A DNA stretch of 64,000 bases from Sphingomonas bisphenolicum (GCF_024349785.1 NZ_AP018817.1:2697501-2761500); one strand, 5' to 3'. Counted from the first letter of the stretch, positions 53,266 to 62,858 are shown. The notes: generated by a model from the letters alone, not told the origin. A program made the numbers and translations.

Positions 53266-54102
53266 CTACCTCGCTTGATTGAGAATGCGTTCTGCCAGCA
53301 CGAGATGCGGCCGGTCGATCATCTTGCCGTCGAGCTTGAGCGCCCCTGCGCCGGGATTGGCGGCGAACGCGTCCACGACCGCACGCGCATGGTCCAGTTC
53401 GGCTTCCGTCGGTGCAAAACCGCTGTTGATCGCCGCCACCTGCGCGGGATGGATCGCCATCATGCCGGTGAACCCGTCCCCCCTGCCCCGCGCGATGTAG
53501 ACGGCAAGGCCATCGGGATCGTCGATCCGGGGATAGACGGTCTCGACCGCGGAAACGCCCGCGGCGTGCGCGGCGAAGAGCGTGAGGCTGCGCACCATCT
53601 CCAGCGGCTGGGTGTAACGTCCGTCCGCCTCGCGCGAACGCGATGCGCCGATCGCGGCGGGCAGGTCTTCGGCCCCCCATGTCACGCCGCAAAGATGGTC
53701 GCTGACGGCGCGGTAGCTGCCTAGCTCGAAGATGGCGGCCGCCGTCTCCGTAGCGATCGGCAGGATAGGCGGAACCGGCGCGCCACCCGCCATGGCCAGC
53801 AGTGCTTCGATGCTGGCCGCGCCTTCCGCCTTGGGCAGCAGCAATCCATCGGGCCGGGCCGGCAACACGGCATCCAGGTCTTCACGCGTCAGACCGCCGT
53901 CCAGAGGATTGACGCGCACGAAGGCGGTGCCGGTGCGTGGTTGGCCGAGCCAGTCGCGGATCGCGTCGCGGCCGAAGCCCTTGCGTTCCGGCGCGACCGA
54001 ATCCTCCAGGTCGAGGATGATCGCGTCGGCTCCGCTGGCGGCCGCCGTCTCGAAGCGTTCGGGCCTGTCCGCGGGAACGAAGAGGAGCGAGCGCAATCTC
54101 AT
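53266..54102 (-). CDS. HpcH/HpaI-family CoA-ester lyase (CitE-like)
   Basis: A 278-residue TIM-barrel lyase of the CitE/malyl-CoA lyase group: RSLLFVPADRPERFETAAAS at the start, the metal-binding LDLEDSVAPERK near 40, VRVNPLDGG near 70, PKAEGAASIEALL near 100, ATETAAAIFELG near 125 and WGAEDLPAAIG near 150. Such enzymes split 3-hydroxyacyl-CoA esters (citramalyl-, malyl-, methylmalyl-CoA). ATG 54102 overlaps the MaoC stop (ATGA). In this operon it takes the place where HMG-CoA lyase would be expected. Confidence 0.88.
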   Translation of the reverse strand: MRLRSLLFVPADRPERFETAAASGADAIILDLEDSVAPERKGFGRDAIRDWLGQPRTGTAFVRVNPLDGGLTREDLDAVLPARPDGLLLPKAEGAASIEALLAMAGGAPVPPILPIATETAAAIFELGSYRAVSDHLCGVTWGAEDLPAAIGASRSREADGRYTQPLEMVRSLTLFAAHAAGVSAVETVYPRIDDPDGLAVYIARGRGDGFTGMMAIHPAQVAAINSGFAPTEAELDHARAVVDAFAANPGAGALKLDGKMIDRPHLVLAERILNQAR

Positions 54103-54551
54103 GCCCCGGCTCCCTTCAGCAAGGCCATGCGCAGGCATTGGCAGACGATTTCGTCGCGCTGGTTGATCAGGCGATGGGTGAAGGTGACGATGCCCGCACC
54201 CGGCCGTGATTTGCTGGGCTTGAGTTCGGTGATCTCGGTTTCCGCGCGCATCGTGTCGCCGAGAAATACGGGTTTGGGATGGACGAGCTTATCATAGCCA
54301 AGGTTCGCGATGAGCGTACCCAATGTTGTGTCCCCCACCGACAGGCCGATCATCAATGCGAAGGTGAAGGTACCGTTGACGAGGATCTGGCCGAATTCCG
54401 ACGCCCTCGCCGCCTCTGCGTCGATGTGCAGCGGTTGCGGGTTATGGGTCATCGTCGAGAAGAGAAGATTGTCGGTTTCGGTGACGGTGCGGCGAACCTC
54501 GTGGACGATGCGGTCGCCAACCTGCCATTCGTCGAAATGCCGTCCTGCCAT
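54099..54551 (-). CDS. MaoC-family (R)-hydratase-like protein
   Basis: A 150-residue hot-dog-fold hydratase: FDEWQVGDRIVHEVRRTVTE at the start, the active-site Asp/His pair is represented by NPQPLHIDAEAA near 38, and the GTFTFALMIGLSVGDTT helix near 60. Family members hydrate enoyl-CoA, mesaconyl-CoA or itaconyl-CoA. It overlaps the CitE-like lyase gene, suggesting a hydratase-then-lyase pair. Enoyl-CoA hydratase LiuC, which normally acts on methylglutaconyl-CoA, is not seen in the window. Confidence 0.88.
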   Translation of the reverse strand: MAGRHFDEWQVGDRIVHEVRRTVTETDNLLFSTMTHNPQPLHIDAEAARASEFGQILVNGTFTFALMIGLSVGDTTLGTLIANLGYDKLVHPKPVFLGDTMRAETEITELKPSKSRPGAGIVTFTHRLINQRDEIVCQCLRMALLKGAGA

Positions 54552-54697
54552 GTCAGTTCTTCCTTAACTTCGCACTATTCCCGTCGATTTCGAATTTCTG
54601 ATCGGGACTTGGGAATGTAATTATTTGGCCGATAGCCCACGCGTGGGCGCGCCATAGGACCATGCCATATCGGCGATGGTGTAGGACAAGATGTTTG

Positions 54698-56548
54698 CTA
54701 GTCGGCCTTGTCTATCTTCACCAGCAGCGTGCCCTCGCTCACCTGCCCGCCTTCGGCGGCGTTGAGTTCGGCCACGGTGCCATCGAAGGGCGCAGTCAGG
54801 CTATGTTCCATCTTCATGGCTTCGAGCGTCACCAGCTTCTGGCCTTTCGTGACGCTGTCGCCCGCCACAACGGCTACGGCGATGATGCGGCCGGGCATGG
54901 GAGAGAGGATCGCGCCGTCCGACGCGCCGCCCCCTGACACGCCTGCCACGCGCCAGGGCGCCAGGCGCCAGACCTGGCCGCCCTGCGCGACCAGCACATC
55001 GTCCTTGTCGTCTTGGGCCTCGCCCTGCCGCGGATCGAACGTGACCGTGATCGCCGCGCCGTCGAGGAGGAAGCGCGCCTCCCGCTTCAGCGGCGCATTG
55101 AGGCGGAAGCCGGAAAGCCCATCGGCCTCCACCAACGCGATCGCGGCGTCGGCCAGCGCTTCGTCGTCGGGACGAGCAGGCGGCATCAGCGCATCGCCTT
55201 CGCGGCCGATCAGTCCGGTGTCGAGCCGCGCCGCGACGAAATCAGGGTGCTCCAGCGCCTTGACGAGGAAGCCTGCATTGGTGCGGAGCGGCCAGATCGC
55301 CGTGTCGTCGAGCGCGGCTGTCAGGGTTTCGCGCGCAGCATCGCGCGTTGGACCGTGTGCAATCACCTTGGCGATCATCGGATCGTAAAAGGGCGAAATG
55401 ACGGCCCCCTGTTGCACGCCCGTGTCGATGCGACAGCCTTCGCCCAGTTCGAAGGTTTCCAGCGTGCCGATGGACGGGAGGAACCCCCTGATCGGATCCT
55501 CGGCATAGAGCCGCGCTTCCATCGCCCAGCCGTTGATCGACAAATCCTCCTGGCGCCTGGGCAGTGGCTCCCCCGACGCTACGCGAAGCTGCCATTCGAC
55601 CAGATCCTGGCCGGTAATCTCTTCCGTCACCGGATGTTCGACCTGGAGCCGGGTGTTCATCTCCATGAACCAGATGCGGTCGGCGCGCAGCCCTTCCGAT
55701 CCATCGGCGATGAACTCGATCGTACCGGCGCCGACATAGTCGACCGCCTTGGCCGCCCGCACCGCCGCCTGGCAGATGGCAGTCCGGGTATCTTCGTCCA
55801 TTCCCGGCGCGGGGGCTTCCTCGATCACCTTCTGGTGGCGGCGCTGGAGCGAGCAGTCGCGTTCGAACAGGTGAACGACATTGCCGTGGCTGTCGCCGAA
55901 CACCTGCACCTCGATATGGCGCGGATTGGTGACCCATTTTTCGAGCAGCACCTGATCGTTGCCGAAGCTGGACGCCGCCTCGCGCTGGCAGGAGAGAAGC
56001 GCGTCGGCGAAGTCGGCCGCGGCGTCTACCTTGCGCATCCCCTTGCCGCCGCCGCCGGCGACCGCCTTGATGAGGACGGGATAGCCGATCGCGTCAGCCT
56101 CCGCCTTCAGCCGTTCGGACGCCTGGTCATCGCCCAGATAGCCGGGCGTGGTGGGAACGCCCGCCGCCTGCATCAGCGTCTTGGCGGCGTCCTTGAGGCC
56201 CATGGCGGTGATCGAGGACGGGTTGGGTCCGACCCAGATCAGCCCGGCGTCGATCACCGCCTGCGCGAATTGCGCATTTTCGGAAAGGAAGCCGTAGCCG
56301 GGATGGATCGCCTGCGCGCCCGTCGATTTCGCGGCAGCGATGATCCGGTCGCCCAGCAGATAGGATTCGCGCACGGGCGACGGGCCGATATGCACGGCTT
56401 CGTCGGCCGAGCGGACATGCAGCGCGTCAGCGTCCGCGTCCGAATAGACGGCCACGGTACGGATACCCAGACGGCGGGCGGTCCGGATGATCCGGCAAGC
56501 GATTTCGCCGCGATTGGCGATGAGAAGGGATTGCAGCATCGACATCAC
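54698..56548 (-). CDS. liuD: Methylcrotonyl-CoA carboxylase, biotin-carrying alpha subunit
   Basis: Biotin carboxylase plus carrier, 616 residues. Start [23 protein letters not shown]-grasp with [14 protein letters not shown] near 160; [19 protein letters not shown] near 230; [20 protein letters not shown] near 285. The C-terminal biotinyl domain carries the lysine in [10 protein letters not shown] near 582. With the beta subunit downstream of isovaleryl-CoA dehydrogenase, this is the leucine-pathway carboxylase rather than acetyl- or propionyl-CoA carboxylase. Overlaps liuB by ATGA. Several near-by in-frame Met codons make the start uncertain by three residues. Confidence 0.92.
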   Translation of the reverse strand: MMSMLQSLLIANRGEIACRIIRTARRLGIRTVAVYSDADADALHVRSADEAVHIGPSPVRESYLLGDRIIAAAKSTGAQAIHPGYGFLSENAQFAQAVIDAGLIWVGPNPSSITAMGLKDAAKTLMQAAGVPTTPGYLGDDQASERLKAEADAIGYPVLIKAVAGGGGKGMRKVDAAADFADALLSCQREAASSFGNDQVLLEKWVTNPRHIEVQVFGDSHGNVVHLFERDCSLQRRHQKVIEEAPAPGMDEDTRTAICQAAVRAAKAVDYVGAGTIEFIADGSEGLRADRIWFMEMNTRLQVEHPVTEEITGQDLVEWQLRVASGEPLPRRQEDLSINGWAMEARLYAEDPIRGFLPSIGTLETFELGEGCRIDTGVQQGAVISPFYDPMIAKVIAHGPTRDAARETLTAALDDTAIWPLRTNAGFLVKALEHPDFVAARLDTGLIGREGDALMPPARPDDEALADAAIALVEADGLSGFRLNAPLKREARFLLDGAAITVTFDPRQGEAQDDKDDVLVAQGGQVWRLAPWRVAGVSGGGASDGAILSPMPGRIIAVAVVAGDSVTKGQKLVTLEAMKMEHSLTAPFDGTVAELNAAEGGQVSEGTLLVKIDKAD

Positions 56549-58146
56549 ATCCTGAAGATGCCGAACTGCGCGCGGTCGGGGACCGGGGCGTTCAGCGTTG
56601 CGGCGAAGGCGAGGCCCAGAACATCGCGGGTCTGGGCGGGATCGATGATGCCATCATCCCATAGCCGTGCGGTGGCGTAATAGGGATTGCCTTCGTCTTC
56701 ATATTTCTGGCGCACGGGGGCCTTGAAGGCTTCGGCTTCCGCCGGCGACCATTTGGCGGCGTCGCGATGGACGGTCGCCAGCACGCTGGCCGCCTGTTCG
56801 CCGCCCATCACGCTGATGCGGGCGTTGGGCCAGGTGAAAAGAAAGCGAGGATCATAGGCCCGGCCGCACATGCCGTAATTGCCCGCGCCAAAGCTGCCGC
56901 CGATCAGGACGGTGATCTTGGGCACCTGGGCGGTGGCGACCGCCGTGACCAGCTTGGCGCCGTTCTTGGCGATCCCCTCCGCCTCATATTTGCCGCCGAC
57001 CATGAAGCCGGAGATGTTCTGGAGAAACAGCAAGGGTATGCGGCGCTGGCAGGCGAGTTCGATGAAATGCGCGCCCTTGACCGCACTTTCGCTGAAGAGG
57101 ACGCCATTGTTGGCCAGGATCGCGACCGGCATGCCCCAGATATGGGCGAAACCGCACACCAGCGTCGTGCCATAGAGCGGCTTGAACTCGTGAAACTCGC
57201 TGCCGTCGACGATCCGGGCAATGACTTCGCGCACGTCATAGGGCGCACGCACATCCTGCGGCACGATGCCGTAGAGGTCCGTCGCGTCATATTTGGGCGG
57301 GCGCGGATCGCGCAGGTTGAGGTCGGGCGTCAGGTCCGGCTGAAGCGTCGAGACGATATCGCGCACGATGGTCAGCGCATGTTCGTCATTTTCCGCCAGA
57401 TGATCGACGACGCCGGACTTCCGGGCGTGGAGATCGCCGCCGCCCAGATCCTCGGCGGTGATGACTTCGCCCGTCGCCGCCTGCACTAGCGGCGGGCCGG
57501 CGAGGAAGATCGTGCCCTGGTTACGCACGATGATGGTTTCGTCCGACATGGCGGGGACATAGGCGCCGCCGGCGGTGCAACTGCCCATGACGCACGCGAT
57601 CTGCGGAATGCCGCGCGCCGACAGATTGGCCTGGTTGTAGAAGATGCGGCCGAAATGCTCCTTGTCGGGAAACACCTCCGCCTGGTTGGGCAGGTTCGCG
57701 CCGCCGCTGTCGACCAGATAGATGCTGGGCAGGCGGTTTTCGAGCGCGATCTCCTGCGCACGCAGATGCTTCTTGACCGTGACGGGATAGTAGGTGCCGC
57801 CTTTCACGGTGGCGTCGTTGCAGCCGATCATCACCTGCCGCCCGGACACGCGGCCGATGCCGGCGATGAGGCCCGCGCCGGGCACTTCGTCACCGTACAG
57901 CCCATTAGCAGCGAGCTGGCCGATTTCGAGGAAGGGGCTACCGGGATCGAGCAGCCGCTCGACGCGCTCGCGGGGCAGGAGCTTGCCGCGGGATGTGTGC
58001 TTGTCGCGCGCGGATTGCGAGCCGCCCTGCGCGGCGGCCGCGACCTTCGCACGCAGCTCTGCGGCGAGGGCCAGATTATGCGCGGCGTTGGCGCGAAATC
58101 CCTCGCTATCCGCAGAGAGCTTCGTATCGAGAACAGGCGCGCTCAT
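56545..58146 (-). CDS. liuB: Methylcrotonyl-CoA carboxylase, carboxyltransferase beta subunit
   Basis: A 533-residue carboxyltransferase. [20 protein letters not shown] near 45, [20 protein letters not shown] near 105, [20 protein letters not shown] near 140 and [15 protein letters not shown] near 180 mark the crotonase-fold N domain; [20 protein letters not shown] near 440 marks the C domain. The wording [14 protein letters not shown] is that of methylcrotonyl- or geranyl-CoA carboxylases. ATG 58146 overlaps the liuA stop (ATGA); the frame is open upstream inside liuA. Confidence 0.93.
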   Translation of the reverse strand: MSAPVLDTKLSADSEGFRANAAHNLALAAELRAKVAAAAQGGSQSARDKHTSRGKLLPRERVERLLDPGSPFLEIGQLAANGLYGDEVPGAGLIAGIGRVSGRQVMIGCNDATVKGGTYYPVTVKKHLRAQEIALENRLPSIYLVDSGGANLPNQAEVFPDKEHFGRIFYNQANLSARGIPQIACVMGSCTAGGAYVPAMSDETIIVRNQGTIFLAGPPLVQAATGEVITAEDLGGGDLHARKSGVVDHLAENDEHALTIVRDIVSTLQPDLTPDLNLRDPRPPKYDATDLYGIVPQDVRAPYDVREVIARIVDGSEFHEFKPLYGTTLVCGFAHIWGMPVAILANNGVLFSESAVKGAHFIELACQRRIPLLFLQNISGFMVGGKYEAEGIAKNGAKLVTAVATAQVPKITVLIGGSFGAGNYGMCGRAYDPRFLFTWPNARISVMGGEQAASVLATVHRDAAKWSPAEAEAFKAPVRQKYEDEGNPYYATARLWDDGIIDPAQTRDVLGLAFAATLNAPVPDRAQFGIFRM

Positions 58147-59288
58147 GCCCCGATCAACTCCCGGCCGATCAGCATGCGGCGGATTTCGTTGGTCCCGGCA
58201 CCGATGTCGAGCAGCTTCGCGTCGCGCATATAGCGTTCGACCGGCCAGTCCTTGGTATAGCCCGCGCCGCCCAGAGCTTGTACCGCCTCCAGCGCGGTCG
58301 TCATCGCATTCTCGCTGGCCAGCAGGATGGCCCCGGCCGCGTCGAAACGGGTGGTGCGGCCCGCGTCGCAAGCGCGCGCGACGGCGTAGACATAGGCGCG
58401 CGCGGAGTTGAGCGCGACATACATGTCGGCGACCTTGGCCTGCATCAACTGAAAGGCGCCGATGGGCTTTCCGAACTGCTTGCGCTCGCGGATATAGGGC
58501 AGGACCACATCGAGGCAGGCCTGCATGATGCCGAGCTGGATGCCCGACAGCACGGTCCGCTCATAATCCAGGCCTGACATCAGAATGCCGACGCCGCCGT
58601 TGAGCGGCCCCATGACATTCTCCTCCGGCACCTCGCAATCGTCGAACACCAGTTCGGCGGTCGGCGATCCGCGCATGCCCATCTTGTCGATCTTCTGGCC
58701 GATCGAGAAACCCTTCATATCCTTTTCGATGATGAAGGTCGTGATGCCCTTCGACCCCTCGCCCGTCTTGGCATAGACGATCAGCGTGTCGGCATAGGCC
58801 GCATTGGTGATCCAAAATTTCGTGCCATTGAGGACATAGCGATCGCCGCGCTTCTCTGCCTTCAGCTTCATCGACACCACATCCGACCCCGCGCCCGCTT
58901 CGGACATGGCGAGGCTGCCGACATGGTCGCCCGAAACCAGCCTGGGAAGATATTTCGCCTTCTGGGCGTCATTGCCCCAACGCCGGAGCTGGTTGACGCA
59001 GAGATTGGAATGCGCGCCGTAGGACAGGCCGATCGACGCGGAGGCGCGGGCCACTTCTTCCTGTGCAACAACATGCTCCAGATAGCCGAGGCCAAGGCCG
59101 CCCCATTCCTCCTCCACAGTGATGCCGTGCAGGCCGAGTGCGCCCATTTCGGGCCACAGCTCGACAGGGAACCAGTCCTTGGCGTCGATCTCGGCGGCCA
59201 GCGGCGCGATCCGGTCGGTCGAATAGCGGGCGGCGCTCTCGCGGATCATGTCCGCATTCTCACCGAGTGCGAAATCGAAATCTGTCAT
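58143..59288 (-). CDS. liuA: Isovaleryl-CoA dehydrogenase
   Basis: An acyl-CoA dehydrogenase of 381 residues that oxidises isovaleryl-CoA to 3-methylcrotonyl-Co[18 protein letters not shown] near 130 and [18 protein letters not shown] near 158 bind FAD. The [14 protein letters not shown] helix near 243 holds the catalytic glutamate at the isovaleryl-CoA-dehydrogenase position, unlike most acyl-CoA dehydrogenases. The C-terminus has [20 protein letters not shown]. It leads the operon; a LysR gene is divergent, 85 bases away. Confidence 0.93.
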   Translation of the reverse strand: MTDFDFALGENADMIRESAARYSTDRIAPLAAEIDAKDWFPVELWPEMGALGLHGITVEEEWGGLGLGYLEHVVAQEEVARASASIGLSYGAHSNLCVNQLRRWGNDAQKAKYLPRLVSGDHVGSLAMSEAGAGSDVVSMKLKAEKRGDRYVLNGTKFWITNAAYADTLIVYAKTGEGSKGITTFIIEKDMKGFSIGQKIDKMGMRGSPTAELVFDDCEVPEENVMGPLNGGVGILMSGLDYERTVLSGIQLGIMQACLDVVLPYIRERKQFGKPIGAFQLMQAKVADMYVALNSARAYVYAVARACDAGRTTRFDAAGAILLASENAMTTALEAVQALGGAGYTKDWPVERYMRDAKLLDIGAGTNEIRRMLIGRELIGA

Positions 59289-59359
59289 GAGCCTCTCCTT
59301 TGCCGCGAGTGCTATCTTATTATCGCAACAATCGAAAATTGATATTTTTAGCTACACAT

Positions 59360-59376
59360 CATAGACTAAATCTATG
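59360..59376. promoter_or_regulatory. Inverted repeat over the LysR start, possible operator
   Basis: CATAGA-ctaaa-TCTATG, where the right arm contains the ATG of the LysR gene (59374). It lies in the AT-rich 85-base gap between the divergent regulator and liuA, where a LysR protein would bind to control both. Confidence 0.5.
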
Positions 59377-60249
59377 ATCGACCGCTACCAGCTCCGCTAT
59401 TTCCTCGCTGTCATCGACAATGGTAATTTCTCCCGCGCTGCCGCGCAATGCAACGTTTCCCAGCCGACATTGTCGGTCGGCATATCGAAGCTGGAACGGA
59501 CGATCGGAACGCCGTTGTTCCTGCGGACGAACCGGCGCGTACAGTTGACCCAAGCGGGCGCCCGGTTCCTCATCCATGCCCGCAAGATCGAGAGCGAATT
59601 CAACCTCATCTCGCAGGAGATGGCGGATGCGAACGGCGCGGCGCTGGTGCGCGTCGGGATGTTGAAGAGCATTCCGGGCGATGTCCTCGCGCAGATCGTC
59701 GCCACATTGCACGTGATCGATCCCCTGAGCCAGATCGAGTTTGTCGAAGGGACCGAACGCGAACTGACAGGCCATCTGGCCCGCGGGCGCGTCGACTGTG
59801 CCCTGACATTGGTCGGGAGGGGCGCGGACCGTTTCCTGGAGGAACCGCTTCTCAACGAAGGCTACAGTCTGGCCATGGCTCTGACGCATCCCCACGCGGA
59901 CCAGTCCGTCATCCGGGCTGAGGCGCTCAACAATGACGTGATGATCGTCAGGCGGCACTGCGAAGCGCTTTCCGAAACGAGCCGCCACTTTACCGAGCGC
60001 GGAGTCAGGCCGCATTTCGCCTATAAGGCTACGAATGACGAGCGCGTGATGCAGCTTGTTGCGGCGGGCCTGGGCCTCACTGTGATGCCCGACAGCTATC
60101 GCGCGGACAATGTCGCCCGGCCACGCCTTGAAGGCTTTACCCTCAGGCGCACGATCGGACTGGTCTATGAAGCCTCAGCCGAGTCCTACGCCGCGTCCCC
60201 GCCGCCAATTATCCAATCCATCCGGCGCGTTTTTCAGTCGCCGCGCTGA
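59374..60249 (+). CDS. LysR-family regulator, probable controller of the acyl-CoA operon
   Basis: A 291-residue LysR protein: HTH at 1-65 (YQLRYFLAVIDNGNFSRAAA, VSQPTLSVGISKLERTIG), then an effector domain with VRVGMLKSIPGDVLAQIVAT near 100 and VAAGLGLTVMPDSY near 230. It is divergent from liuA, the classic place for a pathway regulator. In pseudomonads the liu operon is run by a MerR protein, so this would be a different solution. The last 16 bases overlap the remnant of the recombinase gene on the other strand. Confidence 0.9.
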   Translation: MIDRYQLRYFLAVIDNGNFSRAAAQCNVSQPTLSVGISKLERTIGTPLFLRTNRRVQLTQAGARFLIHARKIESEFNLISQEMADANGAALVRVGMLKSIPGDVLAQIVATLHVIDPLSQIEFVEGTERELTGHLARGRVDCALTLVGRGADRFLEEPLLNEGYSLAMALTHPHADQSVIRAEALNNDVMIVRRHCEALSETSRHFTERGVRPHFAYKATNDERVMQLVAAGLGLTVMPDSYRADNVARPRLEGFTLRRTIGLVYEASAESYAASPPPIIQSIRRVFQSPR

Positions 60250-61022
60250 CCGATGCCTCGGGGATCGATGCAAAGCCATTTTGCACCCTGCCCCAAGGTC
60301 AGGCCCAAAAGCCGGGATGCCAGTTTCGTGAGAAGATTGGAGGTTGATCGATCGACACAGCGCTGGAACTCGATGATATCAGCGATCTCGGTTAGCGCGG
60401 GCTGACGTCGCCCCCGCCGCGCGGGCTTCAATACGCTTTTGATCTCATCGATTTCCATGAGATGGGAAGGTCGACGAGCCGTTCCACCTTTGCCCGTTTG
60501 AAGATGCTATGGACATAGCCGCGCACCCGCTTGGCGGTCTCGATCGATCCTCTTGCCTCGATCCTTCGCAGCGCGCGCAGGATCGCCTCGCTTCCTATGT
60601 CGCCGACCGGCATGGTTCCAAATTGCGGATAAAGATCGCGTTCCAGGCGATTTCTGACGCGTTTGTAATTCGCGATTGACCAGGCCGGCTCCATGTCAGC
60701 CAGCCACTCCTCGCCGAGTTTGCGGAAGGTCGCCTCCGCCGCTGCACTGCGTTGCAACTTCACCTTCTTTTTCTCGATGGCAGGGTTTTTGCCCTGTGCG
60801 AGAAGTTCGGCGGCCTTTGTGCGAGCCTCCCGCACGGCGACCAAACCGAGCTCAGGAAACTTACCCAGGGTCAAAAGGCGCTCGCGCTCGCCGAAGCGAT
60901 ATTTGAAGCGCCATGACTTTCCTCCCGCTGGCGAGACGATCAGGAACAAGCCTTTCGAATCAAACAATTTATAATCCGCGATGCGGGCTTGGCGTTTGCA
61001 ACTTATTGTGTGTGAGTGCCAT
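60234..61022 (-). pseudogene. Frameshifted, truncated tyrosine recombinase (P4-type integrase)
   Basis: Reading on the minus strand from ATG 61022, MALTHNKLQ is followed by AKPASR in a second frame and then YKLFDSKGLFLIVSPAGGKS in a third, together giving the standard P4-integrase N-terminus (DUF4102). The core-binding domain follows (EEWLADMEPAWSIANYKRVR) until a stop at 60428. The sequence then continues in another frame with EIKSVLKPARRGRRQPALTE and LLTKLASRLLGLT, the start of the catalytic domain. The R...HxxR...Y catalytic residues are missing. At least three frame changes and the truncation make it inactive. Confidence 0.85.
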
Positions 61023-61182
61023 CGGAAAAATACCCCAAAATCGGAGCTCCGATACCCCCAAATCTACCCCTCGATTCGCGAACAGTTTCAAACTGCTACG
61101 GACTATTCTGAACGCTCATGGCTGTATAATCCTTTGTTTTACAAGGGATTATTGATAGCATGGAATAGTGCTGGATGGTAGT

Positions 61183-61208
61183 TTTGGTGGGCCCGGCAGC
61201 AACCGAAA
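61183..61208. repeat. Right copy of the 26-base direct repeat, possible attachment site
   Basis: TTTGGTGGGCCCGGCAGC, then AA, CC, G and AAA: 22 of 26 positions match 51159-51184. It lies about 160 bases upstream of the recombinase remnant, the usual place of an attachment site relative to a P4-type integrase. Its reverse complement, GCTGCCGGGCCCACCA, reads like the 3' end of a tRNA with CCA. Confidence 0.6.
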
Positions 61209-61574
61209 TTGCCTATTAAGTTGTTGAAAATAAACACATTTTTTGAACACACTGCGATCGTGCCCGCAATTATGCCCGCAGCTAAAATCCGGTCCGCAAA
61301 AGGCAACTTTCTCCTTATTTAACAATATTTTACCTCTACAACCACCCTTCCTCCCCTTCTTGTCTGGCGGTATTCAGCTAGGTTGCGAAATTGGTTGGCC
61401 CGAGCCTTGACAATACCAAGTGATTATCTCTGGCTCTTTGCGGAACATCGCGCAGGTATCGGATCAGCGCAAGTGGACGTTTTCATGTCAGGATCAGCCC
61501 GATCAGCGTTCCGCTTGACCGCACTTGGCGGCTTGCAGTATCTTGATTTTTATCGGAAAATATGCTACGCGCGT

Positions 61575-61652
61575 TCGCTGTCCGCTGAGGACAGAGCGAC
61601 TTCGCAGAAGTTCGCCGCAAAGCGGCTTCGCTCTGTCCTCAGCGGACAGCGA
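61575..61652. repeat. Perfect 25-base inverted repeat followed by a T-run
   Basis: The 25-base arms 61575-61599 and 61628-61652 are exact reverse complements (left arm begins TCGCTGTCCGCTGAGG). The 28 bases between them contain two small hairpins, CTTC-gca-GAAG and GCCGC-aaa-GCGGC, so a branched structure can form. Seven Ts follow at 61658-61664. It may be a very strong terminator, a cruciform, or the paired ends of a small mobile element. Confidence 0.85.
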
Positions 61653-61745
61653 GGCGATTTTTTTCGATCATTATTTCAATGGTATAGATTGCTGTCACCT
61701 GCACGTTCATTGACCGGAAACCGTTACGCACGTATCTGAGGAAGC

Positions 61746-61934
61746 ATGATCCAGATTGGCCATTATGATGTTCTGGAGCGGCAGCGCGAAAAGCAGCGCT
61801 CGCGCGACCAGGATGATCGCGACCTGCGCAGTGGCGCAGTGTCGATGGACCAACTCGCGCATCAGAACGGCTTCTTCGACGGCCTGCCGATCCGCCGCGC
61901 CCGGATAGGTCGGCGAGGTTCTGTCGCTATTTGA
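61746..61934 (+). CDS. Small charged protein coupled to the nucleotidyltransferase (possible antitoxin)
   Basis: A 62-residue protein starting at ATG 61746 with GAGGAAG just before it. The first half is hydrophilic and helical (DVLERQREKQRSRDQDDRDL), the C-terminus basic (RRARIGRRG). Its stop overlaps the TTG start of the next gene (TTGA), a tight coupling typical of toxin-antitoxin pairs. No known antitoxin family is recognised; AbiEi, the usual partner of AbiEii, is much larger. Function is inferred from context only. Confidence 0.6.
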   Translation: MIQIGHYDVLERQREKQRSRDQDDRDLRSGAVSMDQLAHQNGFFDGLPIRRARIGRRGSVAI

Positions 61935-62752
61935 CGGACGGCCATCTCCCGCCTCGGGCGGTACTCGACATAGCAAAAATCCTCGGCGACGATGACCGTG
62001 CATTTGTCGTAGGCGGTCAGGCGCTGAACCTTTGGGCAGAATATTATTCGGAAGGCGCAGCCGAACTTCTGGAATTCAGACCCTACACGTCGAAGGACAT
62101 CGACTATTTCGGGCAGCGGGTCGTTGCGGAAAAGCTGGCGGCAGGCCTGGGCGGGAGCATAGACGTGCCCTCCCCCGATGACACCACGTTCCAGACGGCC
62201 ATCGTGCATGCGACGGTACAGGGCATCGATATCGATATCGACTTCCTCTCCCACGTCAAAGGCGTCCAGCGCGGCCTTGAGGCGGGCGTCGTGGATCTCC
62301 TCCTGCCCTACGATCATGAAGGTAAGGAAGCGGAGCTGGCCATCCGGCTCATGCACCCCCTCCATTGCCTGCAAAGCCGTGTGGCTAACGTGATCGATCT
62401 TGGACGCAATGACGGCACTTCACGCCGCCAGCTTGCAGCGGCACCGATCGTACTGCGGGAGTATATCGCGCAAAGCCTCACTGACGGGGAGGAACGCGAG
62501 GCGATCGACATCCTGCGAGCATTGTTCGAATATCTTCGATCGGATATCAACGGACGCAAGGCGCATCGGATCCTCCGTTACGATCCAATCGACATATTGC
62601 GTCATTTCCTTGCCGACGAGCGGCTTGATGCACGCTGGCGGGAAAAGAGCCTTGCAGGCATGATCGCGCAGCTCGAAGGGAAGCGCACATTCCTCGGACG
62701 CATGCTGACTGCACTGGGGCGACCGGACAGCGAATTATCCACGCCTGATTAA
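61931..62752 (+). CDS. Nucleotidyltransferase-fold protein, AbiEii-like
   Basis: A 273-residue protein with the DNA-polymerase-beta-like nucleotidyltransferase pattern: AFVVGGQALNLW (GG at residues 28-29) then SKDIDYFG (Asp56 and Asp58), and a third acidic strand in GIDIDIDFL near 100. Downstream helices follow (AIDILRALFEYLRSDIN near 195). This G-G...DxD layout fits the AbiEii/AbiGii toxin group, which blocks translation by modifying tRNA. The start is TTG 61931, overlapping the small gene upstream. Toxicity and target are not shown; it could also be an antibiotic or tRNA nucleotidyltransferase. Confidence 0.7.
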   Translation: MTDGHLPPRAVLDIAKILGDDDRAFVVGGQALNLWAEYYSEGAAELLEFRPYTSKDIDYFGQRVVAEKLAAGLGGSIDVPSPDDTTFQTAIVHATVQGIDIDIDFLSHVKGVQRGLEAGVVDLLLPYDHEGKEAELAIRLMHPLHCLQSRVANVIDLGRNDGTSRRQLAAAPIVLREYIAQSLTDGEEREAIDILRALFEYLRSDINGRKAHRILRYDPIDILRHFLADERLDARWREKSLAGMIAQLEGKRTFLGRMLTALGRPDSELSTPD

Positions 62753-62858
62753 TCGGCGAGTCGCCACATCCCTTGGCTTCGGCGTCCGATCCCACTGAGA
62801 CTGGCTTTAGATCCAATAGCCTCTTGCCGACGGAACAGATTGGCAACATAAACTTCCG

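Larger units (their letters stand above)
61023..61745. other. AT-richer 720-base region upstream of the recombinase remnant
   Basis: Lower GC than anything else in the window. It holds a near-perfect hairpin AATCCTTTGT/ACAAGGGATT (61128-61150), the right copy of the direct repeat (61183-61208), and the long inverted repeat at 61575. A plus-strand frame of 118 codons runs from 61383 to 61739, but part of it is simply the inverted repeat and it has no recognisable protein character. I call no gene here. Confidence 0.6.

Noticed and set aside
61383-61739. 118-codon frame across the long inverted repeat
   Set aside because: A large part of the frame is the inverted repeat itself, there is no good RBS, and a T-run hairpin lies inside it.
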